Of a DNA stretch of 64,000 nt, positions 9,006-17,220 are shown in pieces. The translations under genes were made by a program, and so were the position numbers. Each line of letters starts with the position of its first letter. The stretch's first letter is position 1. Source of the stretch: Flavobacterium sp. NRK1 (lineage in GTDB: Bacteria; Bacteroidota; Bacteroidia; Flavobacteriales; Flavobacteriaceae); the NCBI RefSeq assembly GCF_024054175.1, contig NZ_JAMXLA010000001.1:1170483-1234482 (forward strand). The letters run 5' to 3'. The notes beneath the pieces are model-generated. The model was given only the letters and a program-made list of their open reading frames with translations, was not told the DNA's origin and did not search any database.

Positions 9006-9518
9006 ATGACGGGTTTAGATATTATTTTATTCTGCTTTTTGGCATACGGAATTATAAACGGGCTTCGCAAAGGGCTATTTGTAGAGCTTGCGTCGCTGGT
9101 ATCGCTGGTAATTGGTATTTATGTTGCCATTAAATTTTCCGGACTTGCAGGCAGCTATCTTGACGGGCATCTGCCCGATGATCCCAAAACAGCCGCCATT
9201 ACTGCTTTTGTTATTACCTTTATTGCTTTAGTAGTGGGTATTACCCTGCTGGCTAAATTTCTTACCAAAATAGCAGACTTTTCGGGGCTTGGGCTTTTAA
9301 ACAGAATACTGGGTGGATTTTTCGGACTGATACGAATGATATTAGTGCTTAGCGTATTGCTTAATTTTTTTACAAAAATTAATGTCAACAACACTTTTGC
9401 CAATAAAGAAACTCTGGAAGAATCTACTTTTTTTAGCCCTATACTTGAAGTTTCAAACACACTTTTCCCGATACTGGAAGAATGGTTTGCCAATGCAAAT
9501 AAAGAAATACAGGAATAA
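9006..9518 (+). CDS. cvpA: CvpA family membrane protein
   Basis: 170 aa with four predicted membrane segments (about 3-22, 26-48, 62-85, 98-122) and the family hallmark near the start: DIILFCFLAYGIINGLRKGL. The CvpA family is named for colicin V production in E. coli; in other bacteria it supports envelope integrity, and the mechanism is not settled. Ends 4 bp before the convergent terC-like stop with no hairpin between. The promoter lies very close to the start; a downstream Met would remove the GLRKG-containing first helix, so the start at 9006 is kept. Confidence 0.85.
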   Translation: MTGLDIILFCFLAYGIINGLRKGLFVELASLVSLVIGIYVAIKFSGLAGSYLDGHLPDDPKTAAITAFVITFIALVVGITLLAKFLTKIADFSGLGLLNRILGGFFGLIRMILVLSVLLNFFTKINVNNTFANKETLEESTFFSPILEVSNTLFPILEEWFANANKEIQE

Positions 9519-9522
9519 TAAA

Positions 9523-10512
9523 TTAAGCTGCTTTTTCTTCTTTTGAGGGAAATATAAGTGATATTATAACTGAAACCACCAATATACCGCCAACTACAAT
9601 TAACGAAGCCGGTGATGAAATGTGGAAGAAAGGACTAATAAGCATTTTTACACCTATAAATGCCAGTATTACTGCAAGACCGTAATGCAGCTTACTAAAC
9701 ATATACATAAAGTTAGCCAGTAAAAAATAAAGGGCTCTTAACCCCAGAATGGCAAATATATTACTGGTATATAATATAAACGGATCGTTGGGTGCTATGG
9801 CAAATATTGCAGGAATAGAATCTACAGCAAAAATAAGGTCGGTAAACTCTATAACAGCAACAACTACCAATAGCGGAGTAGCAAGATTTTTACCATTTAG
9901 CTTTACAAAAAACTTATCGCCTTCATAGTTTTTAGTAACATTAAAAAAGCGGTAGATAATACGTGCACCAGGACTTTTGGAGAAATCTTTGTTTTCGTCA
10001 TCATCGCTATGTGCAAACCACGACTTAATACCCGCAAACACTAAAAAGAAGCCAAATACAGAAAGAACTACATTAATGCGAACACTTTCACCGAAAATCT
10101 GCATTTCGGGCAAATAGGTAAGATTTATAAGCTCTACGCCTGTAAAAATAAATATGGCCCTGAATATAAGTGCGCCAATAATACCCCAGAATAATACTTT
10201 ATGATGCAGGTGCTTGGGTACATTAAAAAACCCAAATACCATTATAAACACAAAAAGATTATCTACAGAAAGGGCTTTTTCTATCCAGTAAGCTCCCTGA
10301 AACTGAGTAAACTGCTCAAAGCCCAGATAATAGTATATAACCCCACTAAACAGCATAGATAAAGATATCCATACCACAGACCAGGCAAGGGCTTCTTTGT
10401 TGGAAACCACATGGCTTTTTTTGTTAAACACACCCAAATCCAGCAGCAGCATGATAAGAACGGTTACAGAAAATACTGCCAGCACTCCGGGGTGGTTTAT
10501 CAGGTGGTCCAT
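9523..10512 (-). CDS. TerC/Alx family integral membrane protein
   Basis: 329 aa with about eight to nine membrane helices. The signature YWIEKALSVDNLFVFIMVFGFF lies near residue 77 and EFTDLIFAVDSIPAIFAI near 222; the acidic residues in these helices are the conserved TerC metal-site residues. E. coli Alx and related TerC proteins export manganese, and others are linked to tellurite resistance; the length and sequence fit the Alx branch. Lies 14 bp downstream of gpsA and may be cotranscribed with it. Confidence 0.9.
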   Translation of the reverse strand: MDHLINHPGVLAVFSVTVLIMLLLDLGVFNKKSHVVSNKEALAWSVVWISLSMLFSGVIYYYLGFEQFTQFQGAYWIEKALSVDNLFVFIMVFGFFNVPKHLHHKVLFWGIIGALIFRAIFIFTGVELINLTYLPEMQIFGESVRINVVLSVFGFFLVFAGIKSWFAHSDDDENKDFSKSPGARIIYRFFNVTKNYEGDKFFVKLNGKNLATPLLVVVAVIEFTDLIFAVDSIPAIFAIAPNDPFILYTSNIFAILGLRALYFLLANFMYMFSKLHYGLAVILAFIGVKMLISPFFHISSPASLIVVGGILVVSVIISLIFPSKEEKAA

Positions 10513-10526
10513 ACAGATGGTTTTAT

Positions 10527-11522
10527 TTAGTCAAGTTTATCGGTTAATCGGGTAAATACAGCTTTAGCATCTTTGCCTTCATATAAAATACTGTAAACAG
10601 CATCAACAATTGGCGTTTTTGCACCATATTCCTTATTCAGGTTATAGGCACTTTTTACAGCATAATATCCTTCGGCAACCATACTCATTTCCATCATGGC
10701 CGATTTTACAGTGTACCCCTTGCCTATCATGTTACCAAACATCCTGTTTCGTGAAAATACAGAATAGCCGGTAACCAGCAGGTCGCCCAGGTATGCCGAA
10801 TTGTTTATGTTACGCTTCATTTTATGCACCTTGCGGATGAACTTTTTCATTTCGCGTATAGCATTACTCATAAGCAATGCCTGAAAGTTATCGCCATATC
10901 CAAGTCCGTGCGCAATACCCGCAGCAATAGCATAAATATTTTTAAGCATTGCAGCATATTCTGTGCCAACAATATCGTCGCTGGTTTTTGTTTTTATATA
11001 GTGGCTGTTAAGGTTTTTACCCATAACCTTTGCCTTTTTTTCGTTACCACAGGCAATGGTAAGGTAAGACAGTCTTTCAAGAGCAACCTCTTCGGCGTGG
11101 CATGGCCCTGTAATGACGCCTATATTATCATAGGATATATCATATTTTTCGTGAAAGTGCTCGCCTACAATAAGGCTGGTTTCGGGCACTATACCCTTAA
11201 TAGCCGAAAAAATCACCTTATCCTCAAGGCTTACGGTAAGCTTTTCAAGCTCACTGCTTAAAAAAGCCGATGGTATGGCAAATATTACATAGTCGGCATA
11301 GGCAACGGCCTCATTAATATCGCTGGTAAGCAATAATTTATTAGTGTCAAACTCAACAGAACTCAAATAGTTAGGGTTATGCTTCTGCAGCTTTATATGT
11401 TCTATAGCATCGTTATTACGCATGTACCATGCAATTTGAGGCACATTAGAACATAGCATTTTTGCAATTGCAGTTGCCCAGCTTCCGCCACCTATAACAG
11501 CGAACTTTGGAGTATCACTCAT
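10527..11522 (-). CDS. gpsA: Glycerol-3-phosphate dehydrogenase [NAD(P)+]
   Basis: 331 aa from the start chosen here (MSDTPKFAVIGGGSWATA). It makes sn-glycerol 3-phosphate from dihydroxyacetone phosphate for phospholipid synthesis. The Rossmann motif GGGSWATA is at the N-terminus, followed by FAIPSAFL and GPCHAEEVA. The catalytic-region LKNIYAIAAGIAHGLGYGDN and the C-terminal GDLLVTGYSVFSRNR are also typical. A longer frame begins at 11594, but that extension is hydrophobic junk and a TATTTTTG promoter box lies inside it, so the shorter start is preferred. Confidence 0.95.
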   Translation of the reverse strand: MSDTPKFAVIGGGSWATAIAKMLCSNVPQIAWYMRNNDAIEHIKLQKHNPNYLSSVEFDTNKLLLTSDINEAVAYADYVIFAIPSAFLSSELEKLTVSLEDKVIFSAIKGIVPETSLIVGEHFHEKYDISYDNIGVITGPCHAEEVALERLSYLTIACGNEKKAKVMGKNLNSHYIKTKTSDDIVGTEYAAMLKNIYAIAAGIAHGLGYGDNFQALLMSNAIREMKKFIRKVHKMKRNINNSAYLGDLLVTGYSVFSRNRMFGNMIGKGYTVKSAMMEMSMVAEGYYAVKSAYNLNKEYGAKTPIVDAVYSILYEGKDAKAVFTRLTDKLD

Positions 11523-11545
11523 GTTTATTTTATTGTTTGAAAGGC

Positions 11546-11553
11546 CAAAAATA
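11546..11553 (-). promoter_or_regulatory. -7 promoter box of gpsA
   Basis: TATTTTTG on the minus strand, 23 bp upstream of the ATG at 11522. It supports that start over the upstream Met at 11594. Confidence 0.45.
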
Positions 11554-11754
11554 CTTAAAAATAAACAAACCTGTCCGGCTTTTTGTTTAAGCATTGCCTG
11601 CCTGGTGTTAAAAACGGTTTTAAGAAAAGATTAACATTTTATTATGATGCCGCCGTGCAATGTAAAAGCTTATACCTCCGTTATCCTTTTGAACTTATGA
11701 TTACAATGGGGGTGTAAGCAAAGGTTAATTAAAAATTTTTTGTTTTTGGTGTTT

Positions 11755-11788
11755 AAAAGGCATTCTGGATAAACCCGGAATGCCTTTT
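11755..11788 (-). terminator. Terminator of the YqhD-like gene
   Basis: A 10-bp stem (11759-11768 with 11775-11784, one G-T pair), 6-nt loop, flanked by AAAA and TTTT; 13 bp past the stop at 11802. The rest of 11595-11754 holds no gene that I can see. Confidence 0.75.
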
Positions 11789-11801
11789 ATTTTTTACAGC
11801 T

Positions 11802-12962
11802 TTAATAACTCATTTCTACTATAGCCCTCACTTTATCCGGGGTAACGTTTTGTCTTTCCCCAAGTCCTTTCCATCCGCGCTCTTCAAAGCGTTTTACTAT
11901 AAAATCGGCTGTGTTGGCATACTCTTCTGTATAATTAGATATTTTAGTTTCCATTCCCATTTCATGAAAAAACTGAACTGTTTTTTCTATAGCTTCAAGT
12001 GCAGCTTTATCGGTCTCTGTTTCGGTAATACTCCATACCCTGCGCCCGTATTGCGCCAGCTTGTCTTTTTTAGTTTCAAACAGCACCCTGTAAAGATTTG
12101 GCCCTATAATAGCAAGCGTTCGTGCATGGTCTATTTCATATAATGCCGTTAACTCATGCCCTATCATGTGGGTAGCCCAGTCTGTAGGCACCCCTTTTTG
12201 TATAAGTCCGTTAAGTGCCATAGTAGCACACCACATAAAATTAGAAGCCAGCTTATAGTCGCTTGGGTTCTCTGCAACAGCAGGGCCAATTTCAATAAGG
12301 GTTTGTAGTATGCCTTCGGCAATCCTGTCCTGAAGCATAGCATCATGAGGATAGGTTAAATACTGCTCTAAAACATGGGTATAAGCATCTACAATGCCGT
12401 TTTGTATTTGCCTTTTTGGTAATGATGCCACTGTTTCAGGGTCGCACACCGAAAACTGAGGGAACACAGCCGGCCCGCCAAAGCTAAGCTTTTCCTGCGT
12501 TTTGTTTATGGTAACAACCGAACCGGAGTTCATTTCGCTGCCCGTTGCCGGAAGCGTCAGTACTGTACCGAAAGGCACTGTATTGTCCAGTATTCGTATT
12601 CTTTTTACAAGAATATCTACCGGATCGCCTTCAAACTTAGCTGCTGCCGATATAAACTTAACCCCGTCTATTACTGATCCGCCGCCTACAGCAAGTAAAA
12701 AGTCAATATTTTTTTCGCTTACAATTTCTACGGCTTTCATAAGCGTTTCATAGCGCGGATTGGGTTCTATACCACCAAACTCGGTAATATCATAACCTGC
12801 AAGGGCATCGGTAACCTGTTTGTGTACCCCGTTCTTAAAAATGCTCCCGCCGCCATAGGCTAAAAGAACTTTTGCATTTTTAGGTATTAAAGAAGATAGT
12901 TTTGCAATCTGGCCCCTGCCAAATACAAGATTCACAGGGTTATAGTATTCAAAATTAAGCAT
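11802..12962 (-). CDS. Iron-containing alcohol dehydrogenase, YqhD-like
   Basis: 386 aa from MLNFEYYNPVNLVFGRGQ. Group III dehydrogenase: NAD(P) motif GGGSVIDGVKFIS, then TGSEMNSGSVVT. Candidate metal ligands are in the DAYTHVLEQY and HMIGHELTALYEIDHARTL segments. YqhD proteins are NADPH-dependent aldehyde reductases that clear short-chain aldehydes; the same reaction is likely here. The frame starts 27 bp earlier at 12989, but a TACCTTTG box at 12979-12986 lies inside that extension, so the later Met is taken. Single gene with its own terminator. Confidence 0.9.
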   Translation of the reverse strand: MLNFEYYNPVNLVFGRGQIAKLSSLIPKNAKVLLAYGGGSIFKNGVHKQVTDALAGYDITEFGGIEPNPRYETLMKAVEIVSEKNIDFLLAVGGGSVIDGVKFISAAAKFEGDPVDILVKRIRILDNTVPFGTVLTLPATGSEMNSGSVVTINKTQEKLSFGGPAVFPQFSVCDPETVASLPKRQIQNGIVDAYTHVLEQYLTYPHDAMLQDRIAEGILQTLIEIGPAVAENPSDYKLASNFMWCATMALNGLIQKGVPTDWATHMIGHELTALYEIDHARTLAIIGPNLYRVLFETKKDKLAQYGRRVWSITETETDKAALEAIEKTVQFFHEMGMETKISNYTEEYANTADFIVKRFEERGWKGLGERQNVTPDKVRAIVEMSY

Positions 12963-12978
12963 ATTTATAAAATTTACC

Positions 12979-12986
12979 CAAAGGTA
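12979..12986 (-). promoter_or_regulatory. -7 promoter box of YqhD-like gene
   Basis: TACCTTTG on the minus strand, 16 bp upstream of the ATG at 12962; fits TAnnTTTG and argues against the start at 12989. Confidence 0.45.
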
Positions 12987-13099
12987 CAAAATACCATAAT
13001 GAGGTGTTATAAAGTAATGTTAACCATTTGTGTTGCTATATGTTTTAAACAAGTAAGCAAAAATAAATGAATTATAAAAACTCAAAGTATTTAATATAA

Positions 13100-13681
13100 T
13101 TACTTGGTATAAAACAGGTTATGCTCTACATATTCCCATACTTTATTAGGCAGAAGCGGTTTTACATTTTTGCCCTCATGTATGCTTTTACGAATAAAAG
13201 TGCTCGAAATTTCTATAACCGGAGCATCTATAGCATGAATATGCGGATGATTTTCAAGTTCCGGGTTTAAAGGCTGGGGGTTTATTCGCGGATAAACATA
13301 AATATCATGGTTTTGAAGTAGTACCTCATAATTTTTCCATTTATGAAGGGAGTTGAGATTGTCTTCGCCCATGATAAGCGAAAACTCATGTGTTGGAAAT
13401 TTTTCCTGCAGGTGCGCCAGCGTATGCACGGTATAATTAGGCTGAGGCAGCCTGAATTCTATATCGCTGGGCTTTAGCTTAGGATAATCTTCGGTAGCCA
13501 GAAAAACCATTTGCAAACGATGATGGTCTTCCAGCAGGGTATTTTTCTTTTTATGCGGATTATGAGGCGTTACTACAAGCCATATCTGGTCAAGCCCGCT
13601 ATATTCTGCCATGTGGTTAGCAATAATAAGATGCCCTGTATGTATGGGGTTAAACGTCCCGAAATATAATCCTACTTTCAT
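13100..13681 (-). CDS. nadD: Nicotinate-nucleotide adenylyltransferase
   Basis: 193 aa, family-typical. It transfers AMP from ATP to nicotinate mononucleotide in NAD synthesis. The nucleotidyltransferase motif GTFNPIHTGHL includes HTGH (residues 14-17), and the C-terminal ISSTFIRKSI is the second signature. Last gene of the gmk / acyltransferase / nadD group on the minus strand, starting 3 bp after the acyltransferase stop, so translation is probably coupled. Confidence 0.95.
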   Translation of the reverse strand: MKVGLYFGTFNPIHTGHLIIANHMAEYSGLDQIWLVVTPHNPHKKKNTLLEDHHRLQMVFLATEDYPKLKPSDIEFRLPQPNYTVHTLAHLQEKFPTHEFSLIMGEDNLNSLHKWKNYEVLLQNHDIYVYPRINPQPLNPELENHPHIHAIDAPVIEISSTFIRKSIHEGKNVKPLLPNKVWEYVEHNLFYTK

Positions 13682-13684
13682 GTC

Positions 13685-14254
13685 TTATTTTAAAAAAGCG
13701 GCTCCGTATTTAGCGGCCATTTTTTTTAAATGTTCTTTTTTTTCTGTCGATACATTTTGCGATTCAGAATATGATTCGTCAAAAGTATTTTCTGCATTCA
13801 TTTTAGCCCTTTCGCGATCTATGTATTCGTTGGTATGCATAAGGAATTTTGCAGGGTTGCCCGCATAAACACAATTATCGGGCACATTTTTAGTAACTAC
13901 AGATCCTGCACCTATTATAACCTCATTACCTATAGTAACACCCGGCATAATAATACTGCCTGCACCAATAAAAACTTTATTGCCTATTGTAGTATTCATT
14001 ATCCTAGTATGCTCTAAAAACCACCAGGTACTGGCATCATGGGCAAGTATGTGCACGTTTGGTGCCAGGCTTACATCGTTACCAATTACAATATGATTGC
14101 TATGTGCCCCGTCAATAATACAGCCTTCCTGCATATGAAAATTATTGCCTACTGTTAAGCCTTTTTTCTTTAAATGCTCAATAACATGCTTTTGATCCAT
14201 GTTTAAAAGGCGTTTAAGTACTGACTGACTCCATTTAACCAGTTGCTTTTTCAT
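13685..14254 (-). CDS. Hexapeptide-repeat acyltransferase
   Basis: 189 aa with a left-handed beta-helix made of hexapeptide repeats: IVIGNDVSLAPNVHIL, then TIGNKVFIGAGSIIMPGVTI and GNEVIIGAGSVVTKNVP. It ends the fold with DNCVYAGNPAKFL, the usual ending of WbbJ/NodL-type O-acetyltransferases. His in ILAHDAS is a likely catalytic base. These enzymes move acetyl groups from acetyl-CoA to sugars, often in surface polysaccharides; the substrate cannot be told here. Unusually, the gene sits between gmk and nadD, which often adjoin in Flavobacteriia (from memory). Confidence 0.85.
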   Translation of the reverse strand: MKKQLVKWSQSVLKRLLNMDQKHVIEHLKKKGLTVGNNFHMQEGCIIDGAHSNHIVIGNDVSLAPNVHILAHDASTWWFLEHTRIMNTTIGNKVFIGAGSIIMPGVTIGNEVIIGAGSVVTKNVPDNCVYAGNPAKFLMHTNEYIDRERAKMNAENTFDESYSESQNVSTEKKEHLKKMAAKYGAAFLK

Positions 14255-14264
14255 AACGAGTTTA

Positions 14265-14837
14265 TTAATCTGCCAGAAATTCTTTTACAAGCTCATAAGC
14301 TTCTCCTTTTGCAACATCAAGATCATAGTTTTTAATAATAGTATCAAACTGCGGTGCCGTTGCCAGCTCTACAGATGCTTTTGCGATACGCATATTAATT
14401 TTGTCTTCACTTTCGGTACTGCGCTTTTTAAGGCGTATCTTCAGTTCGTCTATACTTGGCGGTTTAACAAAAACAGCCAGTGTTTCTTCAGGAAATTTCT
14501 TTTTAATACGAAGTCCGCCTGCAACATCTATATCAAATATCACATTTTTACCTTCTGCCCAAATGCGTTCTATTTCAGTTTTCAGCGTACCGTAAAAATT
14601 ATCGCGATATACCTCTTCCCACTCTACAAAATCATCTGCCTTAATGTGCTTTTTAAATTCTTCAAGCGAAATAAAATGGTAATCTTTGCCATCTACTTCA
14701 CCTTCGCGTGCATTGCGGGTAGCTGCCGAAACTGAAAATGCCAGATTAAGATCAGGCTGTTCCAGCAAATGTTTTACTATGGTTGTTTTGCCCGACCCGG
14801 AAGGCGCCGAGAATACTAATAATTTTCCTTTCTTCAT
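14265..14837 (-). CDS. gmk: Guanylate kinase
   Basis: 190 aa, standard size. It phosphorylates GMP to GDP with ATP. The P-loop SAPSGSGKTT is at residues 10-19, and the GMP-binding region includes SAATRNAREGEVDGKDYHF. Ends FLAD with a TAA, 10 bp before the acyltransferase start. The 73-bp gap to yicC upstream shows no terminator, so one long transcript yicC-gmk-acyltransferase-nadD is likely. Confidence 0.96.
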   Translation of the reverse strand: MKKGKLLVFSAPSGSGKTTIVKHLLEQPDLNLAFSVSAATRNAREGEVDGKDYHFISLEEFKKHIKADDFVEWEEVYRDNFYGTLKTEIERIWAEGKNVIFDIDVAGGLRIKKKFPEETLAVFVKPPSIDELKIRLKKRSTESEDKINMRIAKASVELATAPQFDTIIKNYDLDVAKGEAYELVKEFLAD

Positions 14838-14910
14838 TAAATTTTGTTTAGGGTTCAGGATTTGGCATTACGCAATAGCCGTAAAGAAATCCCAAAATCA
14901 CTACGTTAAC

Positions 14911-15771
14911 CTATAAAACGTTAAGTACCTGTTCTTTAATTTTTTCAAGTTCATCTTTCATCTGTACCACAAGCTTTTGCATTTTAGCGTGGTTAGATTT
15001 AGAACCCATTGTATTTATCTCACGACCCATTTCCTGAGTAATAAAGCCCAGTTTACGGCCATTAGCCTCGGTACCTGCAAGTGTTTCTATAAAATAATTA
15101 AGGTGGTTTTCAAGACGTACTTTTTCTTCTGTAATATCCATTTTTTCAAGGTAGTATATAAGTTCCTGCTCAAAGCGGTTCTCATCTACATTTACAGTAA
15201 GTTCGTCTATAGCAGTACGAAGTCTTGCTTTTACATTGGCAATACGTTCTCCGTCAAGCGCAACGGCATCATTCATAAAGGTCATGATGTTGGCAATACG
15301 GGAAAGAAACTCTTTTTCCAGTGCCACACCTTCACTTATCCTGAAACTCTGAATATTTTCTAAAGCCTGATTAATAACTCCCTGAATATTTTCCCATTCG
15401 TTAGGGTCTATTTCCTCACGTTCTGTTTTAAGGGCATCCGGCATTCTCACTGCCATTTTCATCAGTTCGGTAGCGTCTGCATCAGGTATTACCTCCCTCA
15501 TCTGGGCAATATAAGCCTTAACAATAGGCGCATTTATTTTAGATGAGGTTTCTTCTCCTGTTACCTCAACAAATAATGAAAAATCTACTTTGCCACGCTC
15601 CAGCTTTTGAGATATCTTATTGCGCAGCCCCAGTTCCATTTCGCGAAATGCTGATGGCATTCTTACGCTGAGGTCAAGCCCCTTGCTGTTAAGCGATTTA
15701 ATTTCTACGGTAATCTTTTTTGTAGGTAATTGCAAAGAAGCTTTACCAAAACCCGTCATCGATTGTATCAT
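14911..15771 (-). CDS. yicC: YicC/YloC family endoribonuclease
   Basis: 286 aa, full length. It begins with the family signature MIQSMTGFGKAS and ends with the conserved ETLAGTEANGRKLGFITQEM, then GREINTMGSKSNHAKMQ. E. coli YicC is an endoribonuclease implicated in decay of the small RNA RyhB; activity in Bacteroidota is untested as far as I know. First gene of the gmk/nadD group. A TAACTTTG -7 box lies 18 bp upstream. Confidence 0.93.
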   Translation of the reverse strand: MIQSMTGFGKASLQLPTKKITVEIKSLNSKGLDLSVRMPSAFREMELGLRNKISQKLERGKVDFSLFVEVTGEETSSKINAPIVKAYIAQMREVIPDADATELMKMAVRMPDALKTEREEIDPNEWENIQGVINQALENIQSFRISEGVALEKEFLSRIANIMTFMNDAVALDGERIANVKARLRTAIDELTVNVDENRFEQELIYYLEKMDITEEKVRLENHLNYFIETLAGTEANGRKLGFITQEMGREINTMGSKSNHAKMQKLVVQMKDELEKIKEQVLNVL

Positions 15772-15789
15772 GTAAAAAATTTAGTGCAA

Positions 15790-15797
15790 CAAAGTTA
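15790..15797 (-). promoter_or_regulatory. -7 promoter box of yicC
   Basis: TAACTTTG on the minus strand, 18 bp before the yicC ATG; fits TAnnTTTG. Confidence 0.45.
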
Positions 15798-15872
15798 AGA
15801 AAAATAAATGAGGCAGGCTGAGGTGATAAATTTTGAGGCAAACAGCTATAAAGCGCCCGATGGTATAAAACA

Positions 15873-15902
15873 AAAGCGGATAACAAAATTGCTATCCGCT
15901 TT
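15873..15902 (-). terminator. Terminator at the end of the bat operon
   Basis: A 10-bp perfect stem (AAAGCGGATA, 15873-15882 with 15893-15902) and a 10-nt loop, 21 bp downstream of the batE stop, followed on the minus strand by TTTTGTTTTATA. Confidence 0.8.
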
Positions 15903-15923
15903 AATATACTCTTTATAGTTTTA

Positions 15924-16673
15924 CTATTTAAGTTCTTTAATAGCGCTGCTGTCTATCCAGCCAATGCTGTCATCTTCCAACTCTATTTTTTTCCAGTTAT
16001 CTACGGTTTCAAGTACATTTACCTTTGTACCCTCATGCAGTACAAAAGCATCTTCAGCACGGTTATTAGGCTCGGCTTTAACCGATACCACCTCTGCAAA
16101 CACTATGGCAGGACGCTGCCTTTCGCCTACCGATTTTACAAATACTGCCGATAGTATGCTTATAATTATAATTAATAATGCCACAAACATACCTACAAAA
16201 AATATACGTTTAACGGTGGTTGTGCCGGCAAAATAATAGCCTATAAAAAATAACAGAAAGCCTACCGAAAAGCCTATGGCTACCCAGGCCCAGGTGTTGT
16301 AATGATAGGTGCCAGTTATATTATAAAGCATTTTGGTAAAGCCTACTTTTGGTACTTCTTTAATATTATCTATGGTCATTTTTCTTGCATAACCCAGATT
16401 TATTTCGGCATCCCTGTAATGCGGGCGAAGCAATAATGCTTTTTCAAGATTATATACAGCCGGCGCTATTTTACCCATTTTATAATAAGCACTGCCAAGG
16501 TTAAAATATAACTCAGCCGATTCCTTCTTTTGTTTTAATATACTCTCATACCCCTGTGCTGCCTCAGCATATTTATGCTTACGGTACAGTTCATTGGCTT
16601 TGTCAAAGTCATTTTGGGCAACTACTGCCTGTGCAAAGAATATAGTGATAAATATGTATGCTAACTTTTTCAT
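15924..16673 (-). CDS. batE: BatE: TPR and SH3 membrane protein
   Basis: 249 aa from MKKLAYIFITIFFAQ, ignoring an upstream Met at 16703. Signal peptide, TPR repeats (about residues 20-95: FDKANELYRKHKYAEAAQGYESIL), two membrane segments (about 130-190), then a C-terminal bacterial SH3-like domain ending ELEDDSIGWIDSSAIKELK. This is the BatE layout of the Bacteroides aerotolerance operon, whose products form an envelope complex of unclear mechanism. Last gene of the operon; a terminator follows. Confidence 0.85.
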   Translation of the reverse strand: MKKLAYIFITIFFAQAVVAQNDFDKANELYRKHKYAEAAQGYESILKQKKESAELYFNLGSAYYKMGKIAPAVYNLEKALLLRPHYRDAEINLGYARKMTIDNIKEVPKVGFTKMLYNITGTYHYNTWAWVAIGFSVGFLLFFIGYYFAGTTTVKRIFFVGMFVALLIIIISILSAVFVKSVGERQRPAIVFAEVVSVKAEPNNRAEDAFVLHEGTKVNVLETVDNWKKIELEDDSIGWIDSSAIKELK

Positions 16674-16695
16674 TTTTTTTGTACTGCTTAAATAT

Positions 16696-17190
16696 TTAAT
16701 CATAAAGCTGCTGATCTATCTTTATAAAACGACTGTTCCTGAAGTTTATAAGGCTTCCTTTTTTAGATTTGGCTGTAATAGTGCTAACTTCAGATGTTTT
16801 AAGATTTATAATTCTCAAACCTGTATCTGTTTTCCCTGTCATAGCACTGTACGTATCGTAAATTATATATTTATACCCTTTATTTTCAAAAGCAAGATAG
16901 TTTAAGTCCATACCATCATTTGCCTTACCCCCGCCCCTGAAATAATAGGAATATTTAAAATTCTTCCAACTGTCCCTTGACTTATCAGGATATTCAAACT
17001 CAACCCTGGCCCTTGTACCAAAACGGTATATTAAATACTTATCATTTACATCTTTAGACAGCGATAGTATTTTACCACTGTTGGTTTCAAAAGAAAAAAT
17101 AAGCACCTCCGTTTTTAAAGTATAAACAGCCTGGGCAAACATAGCCTGCGTTAAAAATAATATCAACAGCGTTACTGCAAACTTTCTCAT
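16696..17190 (-). CDS. Small exported protein of unknown function in bat operon
   Basis: 164 aa from MRKFAVTLLILFLTQAMFAQ (a clear signal peptide, cleavage near residue 20). The frame continues 27 bp upstream to 17217, but the later Met fits the signal peptide. The mature part is beta-rich (VYTLKTEVLIFSFET, YSYYFRGGGKANDGMDLNYL). It lies between batD (30 bp upstream) and batE (22 bp downstream) on the same strand, so is cotranscribed. Not one of the five classical bat genes; family not recognised. Confidence 0.75.
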   Translation of the reverse strand: MRKFAVTLLILFLTQAMFAQAVYTLKTEVLIFSFETNSGKILSLSKDVNDKYLIYRFGTRARVEFEYPDKSRDSWKNFKYSYYFRGGGKANDGMDLNYLAFENKGYKYIIYDTYSAMTGKTDTGLRIINLKTSEVSTITAKSKKGSLINFRNSRFIKIDQQLYD

Positions 17191-17220
17191 GGTTATATCC
17201 AGCTTACAACTGCTCAACTA

